DNA of 64,000 nucleotides. Origin: Ramlibacter alkalitolerans. GTDB lineage: Bacteria; Pseudomonadota; Gammaproteobacteria; Burkholderiales; Burkholderiaceae_C. The DNA is taken from positions 1 to 64,000 of the forward strand of contig NZ_JAEQND010000020.1 of the NCBI RefSeq assembly GCF_016722765.1, in the 5' to 3' direction. The translations under genes and the position numbers were made by a program. Positions 46,409-53,631 of this stretch are shown piece by piece; position 1 is the stretch's first letter, and each line of letters begins with the position of its first letter. The notes below the pieces were generated by a model. It was not told the DNA's origin and made no database searches. It worked only from the letters and a program-made list of their open reading frames with translations.

Positions 46409-48217
46409 CTACAGCCGGCGCGCGCCGGTCAGGCGCACGGCCCGCGCGGCGCGATCCGCCTGCGTGCCGCGCAGGGCCGCGTCGCCCCCGTGCTTGTGCA
46501 ACTCCAGGTGCACCGCGCTGTTGACCAGCGCCAGGTGCGTGAAGGCCTGCGGGAAGTTGCCGAGGAAGCTGCCGTCGCCGGCCTGCACTTCCTCGGCGAA
46601 CAGGCCCAGGTCGTTCGACAGGCCCAGCAGCCGTTCGAACAGGCGCCGTGCTTCGTCCGCGCGGCCGGTCGCGAGCAGCGCATCCACCAGCCAGAAGCTG
46701 CAGATCAGGAACGCGCCCTCGCTGCCCGGCAGCCCGTCCGGGTTGCGGTAGCGCAGCACGAAGCAGTCGTCCTGCAACTGCTCCTGCACCGCCGACACGG
46801 TGCGTGCGAGCAGGCCGGCGTCCAGCGGCAGGTCCAGCAGCGGCAGCGTGAGCAGCGAGGCATCGACCTGCTCCGAGCCTGCGGCCTGCACGAGGTGGGT
46901 GCCGCCGCGGTGCAGGCCGTGGCGCAGGATCCACTGCAGCACTTCGGCGCGCGCCTGCTCCCAGGCCGGCTGCGGCCCCAGCATGCGGATCGCGCGGTCC
47001 AGCGCCACCCAGGCGAAGGCCTTGCTGTGCACGTTGTGCCGGGGCGCGTCGCGCAGTTCCCAGATGCCCTGGTCCGGCGCCGCCCAGTGCCGCGCCACGT
47101 GGTCCGCCGCGCCGCGCACGACCCGCGCGAGCTGTTCGTCCAGCGGGGCGCCGAGCTGCTGGTAGGCCAGGGCCCAGTCCGCCAGCTCGCCGTAGATGTC
47201 GATCTGCACCTGCTGCGCGGCGGCATTGCCCACGCGCACCGGCCGCGAGCCGCGATGGCCCTCGACGTGCGCCAGGCAGCGTTCCCCCACTTCGATCTCG
47301 CCGCCGATGCCGTACAGCACCTGCAGGCGCACCGGCGAGTTGGCGCAGCAGGTTTGCAGGAAACCGCAGAACTGGCGCGCTTCCTCCGTGTAGCCCAGCG
47401 TGGCGAAGGCCTGCAGCACCATGGAGGCGTCGCGCAGCCAGGTGTAGCGGTAGTCCCAGTTGCGCACGCCACCGAGCTGCTCGGGCAGCGAGGTCGAGGC
47501 GGCGGCGACGATCGCGCCGGTCGGCGCATAGGTCAGCGCCTTGAGCGTGAGCGCGCTGCGCCGCACCGCATCGGCGTAGTCGCCGCTGTAGGCGCAGCGG
47601 GCGCACCAGCCTTCCCAGAAGGCACTGGTTTCGTCCAGCAGGTGCTGCGGCGCGCGCGCGGCCTGCACCGCTTGGTGGCAGGGCGGGGACAGCACGAAGG
47701 TGCGGCGCTCGCCGGCGCCGATCTGCAGCAGTTCCTCGTGCGCGCCGTGCGGCTGGTCCGGGCGGGTGTCGCAGTACAGCCGCGCGTCCGCCGGCTGCGC
47801 GTCGGCGAAGCCGGCAGCAGGCGGCGCGAAACGCAGCTGCAGCTCGACGCGGCCGGCGAGCCCTTCGACCATGCGCACCAGCATGCCCTCGTTCTCGCGC
47901 CCGGGTTGCATGGTGCTGGCGCTGTCGGGGCGGCGGCGCGCCGGCATGAAATCGGTGATCGCCACCGTGCCGCCATCGCAGTGGTGCAGCGTGCGCAGCG
48001 CGAAGGTCTCGGGCAGGTAGGCGCGTTCGCTGCGGCCCGGGCGCACCGGGGCGAGCTGGAAGCGCCCGCCCTGCCGCGCATCGAGCACGCCCCACAGCAC
48101 CGGCTCGGCATCGAAGCGGCCGAAGCAGCACCAGTCGACGTCGCCCGTGCGCGTCACGAGGGCGGCGCCATGGCAGTCGGCCAGCAGGGCGTGGTCCTCG
48201 ATGGGCGCGTAGGCCAT
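46409..48217 (-). CDS. Glycoside hydrolase family 15 (glucoamylase/trehalase-like)
   Basis: A cytoplasmic (no signal peptide) alpha-glucosidase of 602 residues: an N-terminal beta-sandwich of about 200 residues, then an (alpha/alpha)6 barrel. The general acid lies in GIWELRDAPRHNVHSK, and the second catalytic glutamate candidate is in SEGAFLICSFWL. NWDYRYTWLRDA is the family hallmark. Bacterial relatives include trehalases and glucoamylases. The start overlaps the SDR stop by one base, and the stop is 2 bases from the convergent binding-protein stop. Confidence 0.92.
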   Translation of the reverse strand: MAYAPIEDHALLADCHGAALVTRTGDVDWCCFGRFDAEPVLWGVLDARQGGRFQLAPVRPGRSERAYLPETFALRTLHHCDGGTVAITDFMPARRRPDSASTMQPGRENEGMLVRMVEGLAGRVELQLRFAPPAAGFADAQPADARLYCDTRPDQPHGAHEELLQIGAGERRTFVLSPPCHQAVQAARAPQHLLDETSAFWEGWCARCAYSGDYADAVRRSALTLKALTYAPTGAIVAAASTSLPEQLGGVRNWDYRYTWLRDASMVLQAFATLGYTEEARQFCGFLQTCCANSPVRLQVLYGIGGEIEVGERCLAHVEGHRGSRPVRVGNAAAQQVQIDIYGELADWALAYQQLGAPLDEQLARVVRGAADHVARHWAAPDQGIWELRDAPRHNVHSKAFAWVALDRAIRMLGPQPAWEQARAEVLQWILRHGLHRGGTHLVQAAGSEQVDASLLTLPLLDLPLDAGLLARTVSAVQEQLQDDCFVLRYRNPDGLPGSEGAFLICSFWLVDALLATGRADEARRLFERLLGLSNDLGLFAEEVQAGDGSFLGNFPQAFTHLALVNSAVHLELHKHGGDAALRGTQADRAARAVRLTGARRL

Positions 48218-49011
48218 CAGCCGCCCTCGCGGAAGGCGGGATAGAGCGACATGGCGCCGTCGACGAACAGGGTGGTGCCGACCACGTAGTCCGCGGCGTC
48301 GGAGGCCAGCCACACGGCCGCGCGCGCGACGTCTTCCGGCTCGCCGATGCGGCCGTACGGAATCAGCTGCAGCAGCTTTTCCATCGCCTCGGGCGTGGAC
48401 CACGCGTCCTCGTTGATCGGCGTGCGGATCGCACCGGGCGCGATGGCGTTGACGCGGATCTTCTCGGCCGCGAGCTCCTGCGCCATGCTCTCCATCAGCA
48501 GCTTGAGGCCGCCCTTGGCCGCCGCATAGTTGGCGTGCCCCGCCCACGGGATGCGCTGGTGGACCGAGTTGATGAAGATGATCTTGCCGAGGGCGCGCGA
48601 GCGCTGCGCATCGGGCCCCTGCCGGCGGAACGCGCGCACGGCGTGCTGGGCGCACAGGAACTGGCCGGTGAGGTTCAGGTCCATGACCTGGCGCCAGTCC
48701 TCCAGCGTCAGCTCGGTGAACGCGGCGTCCTTCTGGATGCCGGCGTTGGCCACCAGCACGTCGATGCCACCGAGCAGGCGCGTCGCCTGCTGCAGCAACT
48801 GCTCGCATCCGGCTGGCTGGCCGAGATCGGCCTGCGCCCCGTGCGCCGTGCCGCCGCGCCGGCGGATCTCGTCGACCAACTCGCTGGCCTGGCCGGAATG
48901 CGAGTGGTAGTGCACCAGCACCGCCGCGCCGGCCTCGCCGAAGGCACGCGCGATCGCGAGCCCGATGCCGGAGCTCGCGCCGGTGACGACGCAGCGTTGA
49001 CCTGTGAGCAT
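48217..49011 (-). CDS. SDR-family oxidoreductase, glucose 1-dehydrogenase-like
   Basis: A 264-residue classical short-chain dehydrogenase with the cofactor motif TGASSGIG, the catalytic serine in INSVHQ and the YAAAK pair. NVxAPG is present as NAIAPGAIRTPIN. Its similarity to glucose 1-dehydrogenase-type SDRs and its coupling (TGATG) to a GH15 alpha-glucosidase suggest that released glucose is oxidised next (inference). Confidence 0.9.
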   Translation of the reverse strand: MLTGQRCVVTGASSGIGLAIARAFGEAGAAVLVHYHSHSGQASELVDEIRRRGGTAHGAQADLGQPAGCEQLLQQATRLLGGIDVLVANAGIQKDAAFTELTLEDWRQVMDLNLTGQFLCAQHAVRAFRRQGPDAQRSRALGKIIFINSVHQRIPWAGHANYAAAKGGLKLLMESMAQELAAEKIRVNAIAPGAIRTPINEDAWSTPEAMEKLLQLIPYGRIGEPEDVARAAVWLASDAADYVVGTTLFVDGAMSLYPAFREGG

Positions 49012-49060
49012 GGAGACCTCGCGCCCATGCTACTGCCGCAGGAGCGCGGTGTGGGATCCT

Positions 49061-49151
49061 GTAGGCTGGTGGTGACGCGCGCCAGCGCCGGAACCCCAGC
49101 GCTTTCGCGCATCGCTGGGGTTCGCGCTGACGCGGCTCACCGCCAGCCTAC
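49061..49151. repeat. Palindromic repeat family B, copy 4
   Basis: Starts GTAGGCTGGTGGTGA and ends CACCGCCAGCCTAC, with inner arms AACCCCAGCG and CGCTGGGGTT. It lies between the SDR start and the convergent-side end of the TPM operon. Confidence 0.9.
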
Positions 49152-49172
49152 CTCCGTCACCACCCGCAGCCC

Positions 49173-49682
49173 TCACCCCAGCACCGGCTCGTCCGGCAGC
49201 TCATTCGGATTCGCCTCGCCCCCGCGCAGCGGAAAATGCTGCACCAGCAGCGCCGTCACCTCGTCGACCGCCTGCACCAGCCCTTCCTCGTAGCGGCCGG
49301 CGCGGAAGGCATCGCCCATGCTGCGCACGATCTCCTGCCAGTGCGCCTGCGGCACGTGGCGCGCCAGGCCGCGGTCGGCGACCACCTCGATCGCGTGTTC
49401 CGCCAGCAGCAGGTAGATGAGCACGCCGTTGTTCTGCTCGGTGTCCCAGACGCCCAGCTTGCCGAACATGGCGATCGCGCGCTCGCGCGGGGCGGCGTCG
49501 CGCCACAGGTAGCTCAGGGGCAGGCCGGCTTCGATGTAGATGCGGATCTCGCCGCCGTGGCGCGCCTCGCTGGCAGCCACCCGGTCCGCCAGGCGCTGCA
49601 CGAGCGCGGGCGGGATCGCACGCCGCGTGTCGGCGTCGTCGACCCAGCGGTGCCGCAACATGCGTTGGAAGCGCTGCATCAT
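49173..49682 (-). CDS. TPM-domain protein, short form
   Basis: A 169-residue protein made mainly of one TPM (DUF477-like) domain, with no signal peptide or membrane helix. HGGEIRIYIEAGLPLSYLW and NNGVLIYLLLAEHAIEVVADRGL match the domain. The start ATG overlaps the preceding stop (TGATG, two ATGs in a row). The function of TPM domains is not well settled; they are linked to envelope or photosystem quality control in other organisms. Confidence 0.85.
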   Translation of the reverse strand: MMQRFQRMLRHRWVDDADTRRAIPPALVQRLADRVAASEARHGGEIRIYIEAGLPLSYLWRDAAPRERAIAMFGKLGVWDTEQNNGVLIYLLLAEHAIEVVADRGLARHVPQAHWQEIVRSMGDAFRAGRYEEGLVQAVDEVTALLVQHFPLRGGEANPNELPDEPVLG

Positions 49683-50677
49683 CACCAGTCTCCCGAGGCG
49701 CCGCCGCCGCCGAAATCGCCCCCGCCGCCCGAACCGAAGCCGCCGCCGCCGCCGAAGCCACCGCCGCCGCCTCCTCCACCCCAACCGCCACCGGGAAAGA
49801 TCACCGGCCCGCCCCAGCCGCGCCGGCGGCCGCCGAACGGTCCGCCGCCCGACATCATCGAGAACAGCAGGCCGACGATCGCGGCGATCACGGCGATCAC
49901 GACGCTGGACGTGAACAGGAAGGCCAGGAAGCCGATGCCGCCCCCGGTGACCATCGAGCCGAGCTTGCGGCCGAACATGGCGCGCAGCACGCCGCCGACC
50001 ACCGGAACGGCGATGAACAGCAGGATCGCGAGGTTGAAGAAGTCGAAGCCGCCGCCGCCCTGCGGCTCGCCCCGGGTGCGCGGCTGTGCCGGCGCCGGCA
50101 GCGGCTCGCCGGAGATGCGCGCGATCAGCTGGTCGGCCGCGGCCTGCAGCCCGCCGGCGAAGTCGCCCTGGCGGAAGCGCGGCGTGATGGCCTCGTCGAT
50201 GATCTGCTTGGCCGCGAGGTCGGGCACCGCGCCTTCGAGCGTCTTGGCCACCTCGATGCGCACCTTGCGGTCGTCCTTGGCGACGATCACGACGACGCCG
50301 TCGCCGACCTCCTTGCGGCCGATCTTCCAGGCGTTGGCCACACGGTTGGCGTAGCTGGCGACGTCTTCCGGCTGCGTGGTGGGCACCAGCAGCATCACGA
50401 TCTGCGTGCCCTTCTTCTGCTCGAACGCGGCGAGCTTGTCTTCCAGGCCCTTGCGCTGGATGGCGTCGAGCGTGCTGGTCTGGTCGATCACGCGGGCGGT
50501 GAGCTCGGGCACCGGCAGCACGTCCTGGGCGAAGCAGGCGCCCGCCAGCCAGAGCACGAGCAGCCCGGCGGCGCCCCGCAGGCTGGTCTTCGCGCAGCGA
50601 ACACCAGCAAGCACCGCACACACCAGCGCCATGGCTGGTGTGCGCTGCGCGCAGCCCAGCCTGCACGTCATGCGCAT
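49682..50677 (-). CDS. TPM-domain membrane protein with Gly-rich tail (YgcG-like)
   Basis: A 331-residue envelope protein: hydrophobic N-terminus with cleavage near CFAQ, TPM domain at about residues 55-180, two hydrophobic helices at about 225-275, and an extreme glycine-rich tail ending GASGDW. The first 50 codons lie over an inverted repeat (50592-50650), so the start is uncertain; ATG 50632 would give a shorter, more normal signal. It is always seen with LemA in related genomes and follows lemA here by 4 bases. Confidence 0.87.
   Translation of the reverse strand: MRMTCRLGCAQRTPAMALVCAVLAGVRCAKTSLRGAAGLLVLWLAGACFAQDVLPVPELTARVIDQTSTLDAIQRKGLEDKLAAFEQKKGTQIVMLLVPTTQPEDVASYANRVANAWKIGRKEVGDGVVVIVAKDDRKVRIEVAKTLEGAVPDLAAKQIIDEAITPRFRQGDFAGGLQAAADQLIARISGEPLPAPAQPRTRGEPQGGGGFDFFNLAILLFIAVPVVGGVLRAMFGRKLGSMVTGGGIGFLAFLFTSSVVIAVIAAIVGLLFSMMSGGGPFGGRRRGWGGPVIFPGGGWGGGGGGGGFGGGGGFGSGGGGDFGGGGASGDW
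50592..50650. repeat. Inverted repeat inside the YgcG-like signal region
   Basis: GCGCAGCGAACACCAGC (50592-50608) pairs with GCTGGTGTGCGCTGCGC (50634-50650) at 16 of 17 positions. An inner pair, CACACCAGC / GCTGGTGTG, pairs perfectly. The element lies in coding sequence, in the predicted signal-peptide region. Confidence 0.75.
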
Positions 50678-50681
50678 CGCC

Positions 50682-51320
50682 TCAACGGGCGGGCGAGGCG
50701 GGCGAGACCGGCGGCGGCACGGTGCCGGGGTTCGACGGCTTGCTGAAATCCACCGTCGGCGGCACCGAGATCTGCGCCTCGTTCTGCACCGTGAAGTTCG
50801 CCTTCGGCGCGTAGTGGAAGACCATCGCGGTGAGGTTGGTCGGGAAGCTGCGCGCCAGCACGTTGTACTCCTGCACGGCCTGGATGTAGCGGTTGCGCGC
50901 CACGGTGATGCGGTTCTCGGTGCCTTCGAGCTGCACGCGCAGGTCGCGGAAGGACTGGTTGGCCTTCAGGTCCGGGTAGCGTTCGCTCACCACCAGCAGC
51001 CGCGACAGCGCGCTGGAAAGCTCGCCCTGCGCCTGCTGGAATTTCTGGAAGGCCTGGGGATCGTTCAGGGTCTCCGGCGTGACCTGCACGGAGGTCGCCT
51101 TCGCCCGCGCCTCCACCACCTGGCGCAGCGTGTCCTGCTCGAAGTTCGCCTCGCCCTTGACCGTGGCCACGAGGTTGGGCACCAGGTCGGCGCGGCGCTG
51201 GTACTGGTTCAGCACCTCGGCCCACGCCGACTTCGTCTGTTCGTCCAGACGCTGGAAATCGTTGTAGCCGCATCCGGAAAGGGACGCGAGCACAGCCAGG
51301 ATCAGCAGCCACTTCTTCAT
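50682..51320 (-). CDS. lemA: LemA-family lipoprotein
   Basis: A 212-residue protein with a lipoprotein signal (LASLSGCGYND, lipobox cysteine near residue 18) and the LemA helical core: LDEQTKSAWAEVLNQYQRRA, LVPNLVATVKG and ENRITVARNRYIQAVQEYN. Orthologues are anchored helical bundles of unknown role. It is the first gene of the lemA-TPM-TPM set, divergent from the Rossmann-fold gene at 51365 with only 44 bases between. Confidence 0.93.
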   Translation of the reverse strand: MKKWLLILAVLASLSGCGYNDFQRLDEQTKSAWAEVLNQYQRRADLVPNLVATVKGEANFEQDTLRQVVEARAKATSVQVTPETLNDPQAFQKFQQAQGELSSALSRLLVVSERYPDLKANQSFRDLRVQLEGTENRITVARNRYIQAVQEYNVLARSFPTNLTAMVFHYAPKANFTVQNEAQISVPPTVDFSKPSNPGTVPPPVSPASPAR

Positions 51321-51364
51321 GTCGGTTCCACCTCGGCTAAGCTGTCGACGGTAGCATAGATGGG

Positions 51365-52105
51365 ATGGCGCAGGACCCGCTTCAAGTGCTGCGGGCCGCT
51401 TCGCGCCCGCACCCATCCGCCGGACGGCCGCGGCTGCTGATCGCCGGCGCCACCGGTGCGCTCGGCAACGAGGTGTTGCGGCGGCTGGCCGGCTCCTCCG
51501 CCTATGAGACCACCCAGGTGCTCGCCCGCGAGCCGGTCACCGAAGGCATGCGCAACGTGCAGACGCTGCTCGTGCCCGCGCCTGAGCCCGGCGGCTGGCC
51601 GCCGGCCCGGGCAGATGTCGGCGTGGTGCTGTTCGATCCGCCGCGGCTGTTCTACGACCGCGAACGCGCGCTGTGGACGCCGGCGCCCGAGCAGCTGCCG
51701 GCGCTGGCGCGCTGGATGCGCGCGAGCGGCGTGCGCACCTTCGCCGTCGTGCTGCCGCATGCGCCGGGCCGCCTGCCCGAAGCGCTCAAGCGCGGGCTGG
51801 CCAGCCTCGACGAGCATGCGGTGGCCAGCCTCGGCTTCGAGCGCCTGCTGATCCTGCGCTCGGCGCAGAAGCCGGCGACGGAGCGGCGCGAGAGTGCGCT
51901 TTCACGGCTGGCCCACTGGATGCTTGGCGTGTTCAAGTACATGGTGCCCTCGGCCGAGCAGCCGGTGCGGGCCGTGAAGGTGGCGGAGCTGCTCTCGCTG
52001 GCGCTGCGGCGGGCCCGCCCCGGCATTCACGTCGCGGCGCCGGAACTGGTGTGGCAGGCTGCGCAGGGCGAGATGGAAGACGTGGTGCGCCGCTGGCTCG
52101 CGTGA
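51365..52105 (+). CDS. NAD(P)-binding Rossmann protein (NmrA/atypical SDR-like)
   Basis: A 246-residue atypical SDR with the N-terminal nucleotide motif LIAGATGALGNEVLRRL. A standard YxxxK pair is not evident (FERLLILRSAQKP is at that place), so catalysis is uncertain. The first 20 residues before the fold may not all be translated. It is followed by a SnoaL-like and a hydrolase gene on the same strand. Confidence 0.78.
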   Translation: MAQDPLQVLRAASRPHPSAGRPRLLIAGATGALGNEVLRRLAGSSAYETTQVLAREPVTEGMRNVQTLLVPAPEPGGWPPARADVGVVLFDPPRLFYDRERALWTPAPEQLPALARWMRASGVRTFAVVLPHAPGRLPEALKRGLASLDEHAVASLGFERLLILRSAQKPATERRESALSRLAHWMLGVFKYMVPSAEQPVRAVKVAELLSLALRRARPGIHVAAPELVWQAAQGEMEDVVRRWLA

Positions 52106-52133
52106 GCGGGTGTCGGCACAATCAGGAGATACC

Positions 52134-52589
52134 GTGACCATGCGCAAGTCGAAGCTCCAGGCGGCCAGTCTCGACGGCGATGCCGACGACGTGGAGGCCG
52201 CCTTCTACGATGCCCTGCAGCGCGGCGACATCGAGAAGCTGATGGGGTGCTGGGCCGACGAGGACGAGATCTTCTGCATCCATCCCGGCGGCCCGCGCGT
52301 GGTGGGCGCCACCGCGATCCGCGCCACCTTCGAAGCCATGTTCGCCGAGGGGCCCGTGCGGGCCTGGCCGGAGCGGGTGCGCAAGATCGGCTCGGTGACC
52401 AGCAGCGTGCACAACGTCGTCGAGCGCGTGGAGGTCCTCACGCCCGGCGGCCTGACCAGCGCCTGGGTGATCGCGACCAACATCTACCACCGCACGGCCC
52501 AGGGCTGGCGGCTCGTGGCGCACCACGCGAGCCCGGGCACCACGGGAGACATCCAGGAAGTGTCGGATGCCCCAGCGGTCCTCCACTAG
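52134..52589 (+). CDS. SnoaL-like / NTF2-fold protein
   Basis: A 151-residue cone-shaped-fold protein: VEAAFYDALQRGDIEKLMGCWADEDEIFCIHPGG and SVHNVVERVEVLTPGG are shared by SnoaL_3/DUF4440 proteins. GTG 52134 is chosen because AGGAG lies 5 bases before it; ATG 52140 is the alternative. It overlaps the next gene by 23 bases. It may be an isomerase-like enzyme or a ligand-binding protein; the role is unknown. Confidence 0.82.
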   Translation: MTMRKSKLQAASLDGDADDVEAAFYDALQRGDIEKLMGCWADEDEIFCIHPGGPRVVGATAIRATFEAMFAEGPVRAWPERVRKIGSVTSSVHNVVERVEVLTPGGLTSAWVIATNIYHRTAQGWRLVAHHASPGTTGDIQEVSDAPAVLH

Positions 52590-53631
52590 CGGCGGCCTGC
52601 AGGGCTACGCCGCGCCCTGGTGGCTGCCGGGCGGCAACCTGCAGACGATCTGGCCGGCCCTGTTCGCACGCCGCACGCGCGGCACCGTGCCGGCCTTCGC
52701 GCGCCAGCGCTGGACCACGCCCGACGGCGACTTCGTCGACGTGGATGTCCTCGCCGGCGAGGGCGCGGCGCGCCGGCCGCTGGTCGTGCTCTTCCACGGC
52801 CTCGAGGGCTCCTCGGGCAGCCACTATGCGGAGGCCTTCGCGGACGTCGCCTGGCGCGCTCAGCTGACCTTCGTGGTGCCGCACTTTCGCGGCTGCAGCG
52901 GCGAGCTGAACCTCGCGCCGCGCGCCTACCACTCGGGCGACCATGCGGAGATCGACTTCATCCTGCGGCGCCTGCGCCAGCAGCACCAGGGCCCCATCGT
53001 GGCCGTGGGCGTGTCACTGGGGGGCAACGCGCTGCTGCGCTGGGCGGGCGAGGCCGGCGAGCGCGCCGCGGACCTGGCGCAGGCGGTCGCCGCGGTGTGC
53101 TCGCCGCTCGACCTGGCCGCCGGCGGGCACCACATCGGCAAGGGCTTCAACCGCATGGTCTACACGACCATGTTCCTGCACACCATGAAGCCCAAGGCGC
53201 TGCAGAAGTGGGCGCAGCACCCGGGCCTGTTCGACCGCGAGGCCCTGCTGCGCGCCAGCGACCTCTACGAGTTCGACAACATCTTCACCGCGCCGGTGCA
53301 CGGCTTCACCGGCGTCGAGGATTACTGGGCGCGCGCCTCGGCCAAGCCGCACCTGCACCGCATCCGCATCCCGGCGCTGGCGCTCAACGCCCTGAACGAT
53401 CCCTTCGTGCCCGCCGCGAGCCTGCCGCAGGCCGCCGACATCAGTGCCACGATGACGCTCTGGCAGCCGGCGCAGGGCGGCCACGTCGGCTTTCCTTCCG
53501 GGCCCTTCCCCGGCCACGTGCTGGCGATGCCGGAGGCGGTGACGGCCTGGCTGCTGCAGGCTGCGGGGATCACTCCGCCGGTGCCGCAGGCGTGGCCGCA
53601 GCGGCCGCAGACCGTTCCGGCGGCACCCTGA
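52567..53631 (+). CDS. YheT-like alpha/beta hydrolase
   Basis: A 354-residue hydrolase of the YheT/ABHD1-3 branch. The LPGGNLQTIWPALFAR N-terminal signature, oxyanion FHGLEGSSGSHYA, nucleophile elbow GVSLGGNALLRW and the late histidine QGGHVGFPSG are all present. Esterase or lipase activity is likely. The last 62 bases overlap the 3' end of mrdA on the opposite strand. Confidence 0.92.
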   Translation: MPQRSSTSGGLQGYAAPWWLPGGNLQTIWPALFARRTRGTVPAFARQRWTTPDGDFVDVDVLAGEGAARRPLVVLFHGLEGSSGSHYAEAFADVAWRAQLTFVVPHFRGCSGELNLAPRAYHSGDHAEIDFILRRLRQQHQGPIVAVGVSLGGNALLRWAGEAGERAADLAQAVAAVCSPLDLAAGGHHIGKGFNRMVYTTMFLHTMKPKALQKWAQHPGLFDREALLRASDLYEFDNIFTAPVHGFTGVEDYWARASAKPHLHRIRIPALALNALNDPFVPAASLPQAADISATMTLWQPAQGGHVGFPSGPFPGHVLAMPEAVTAWLLQAAGITPPVPQAWPQRPQTVPAAP

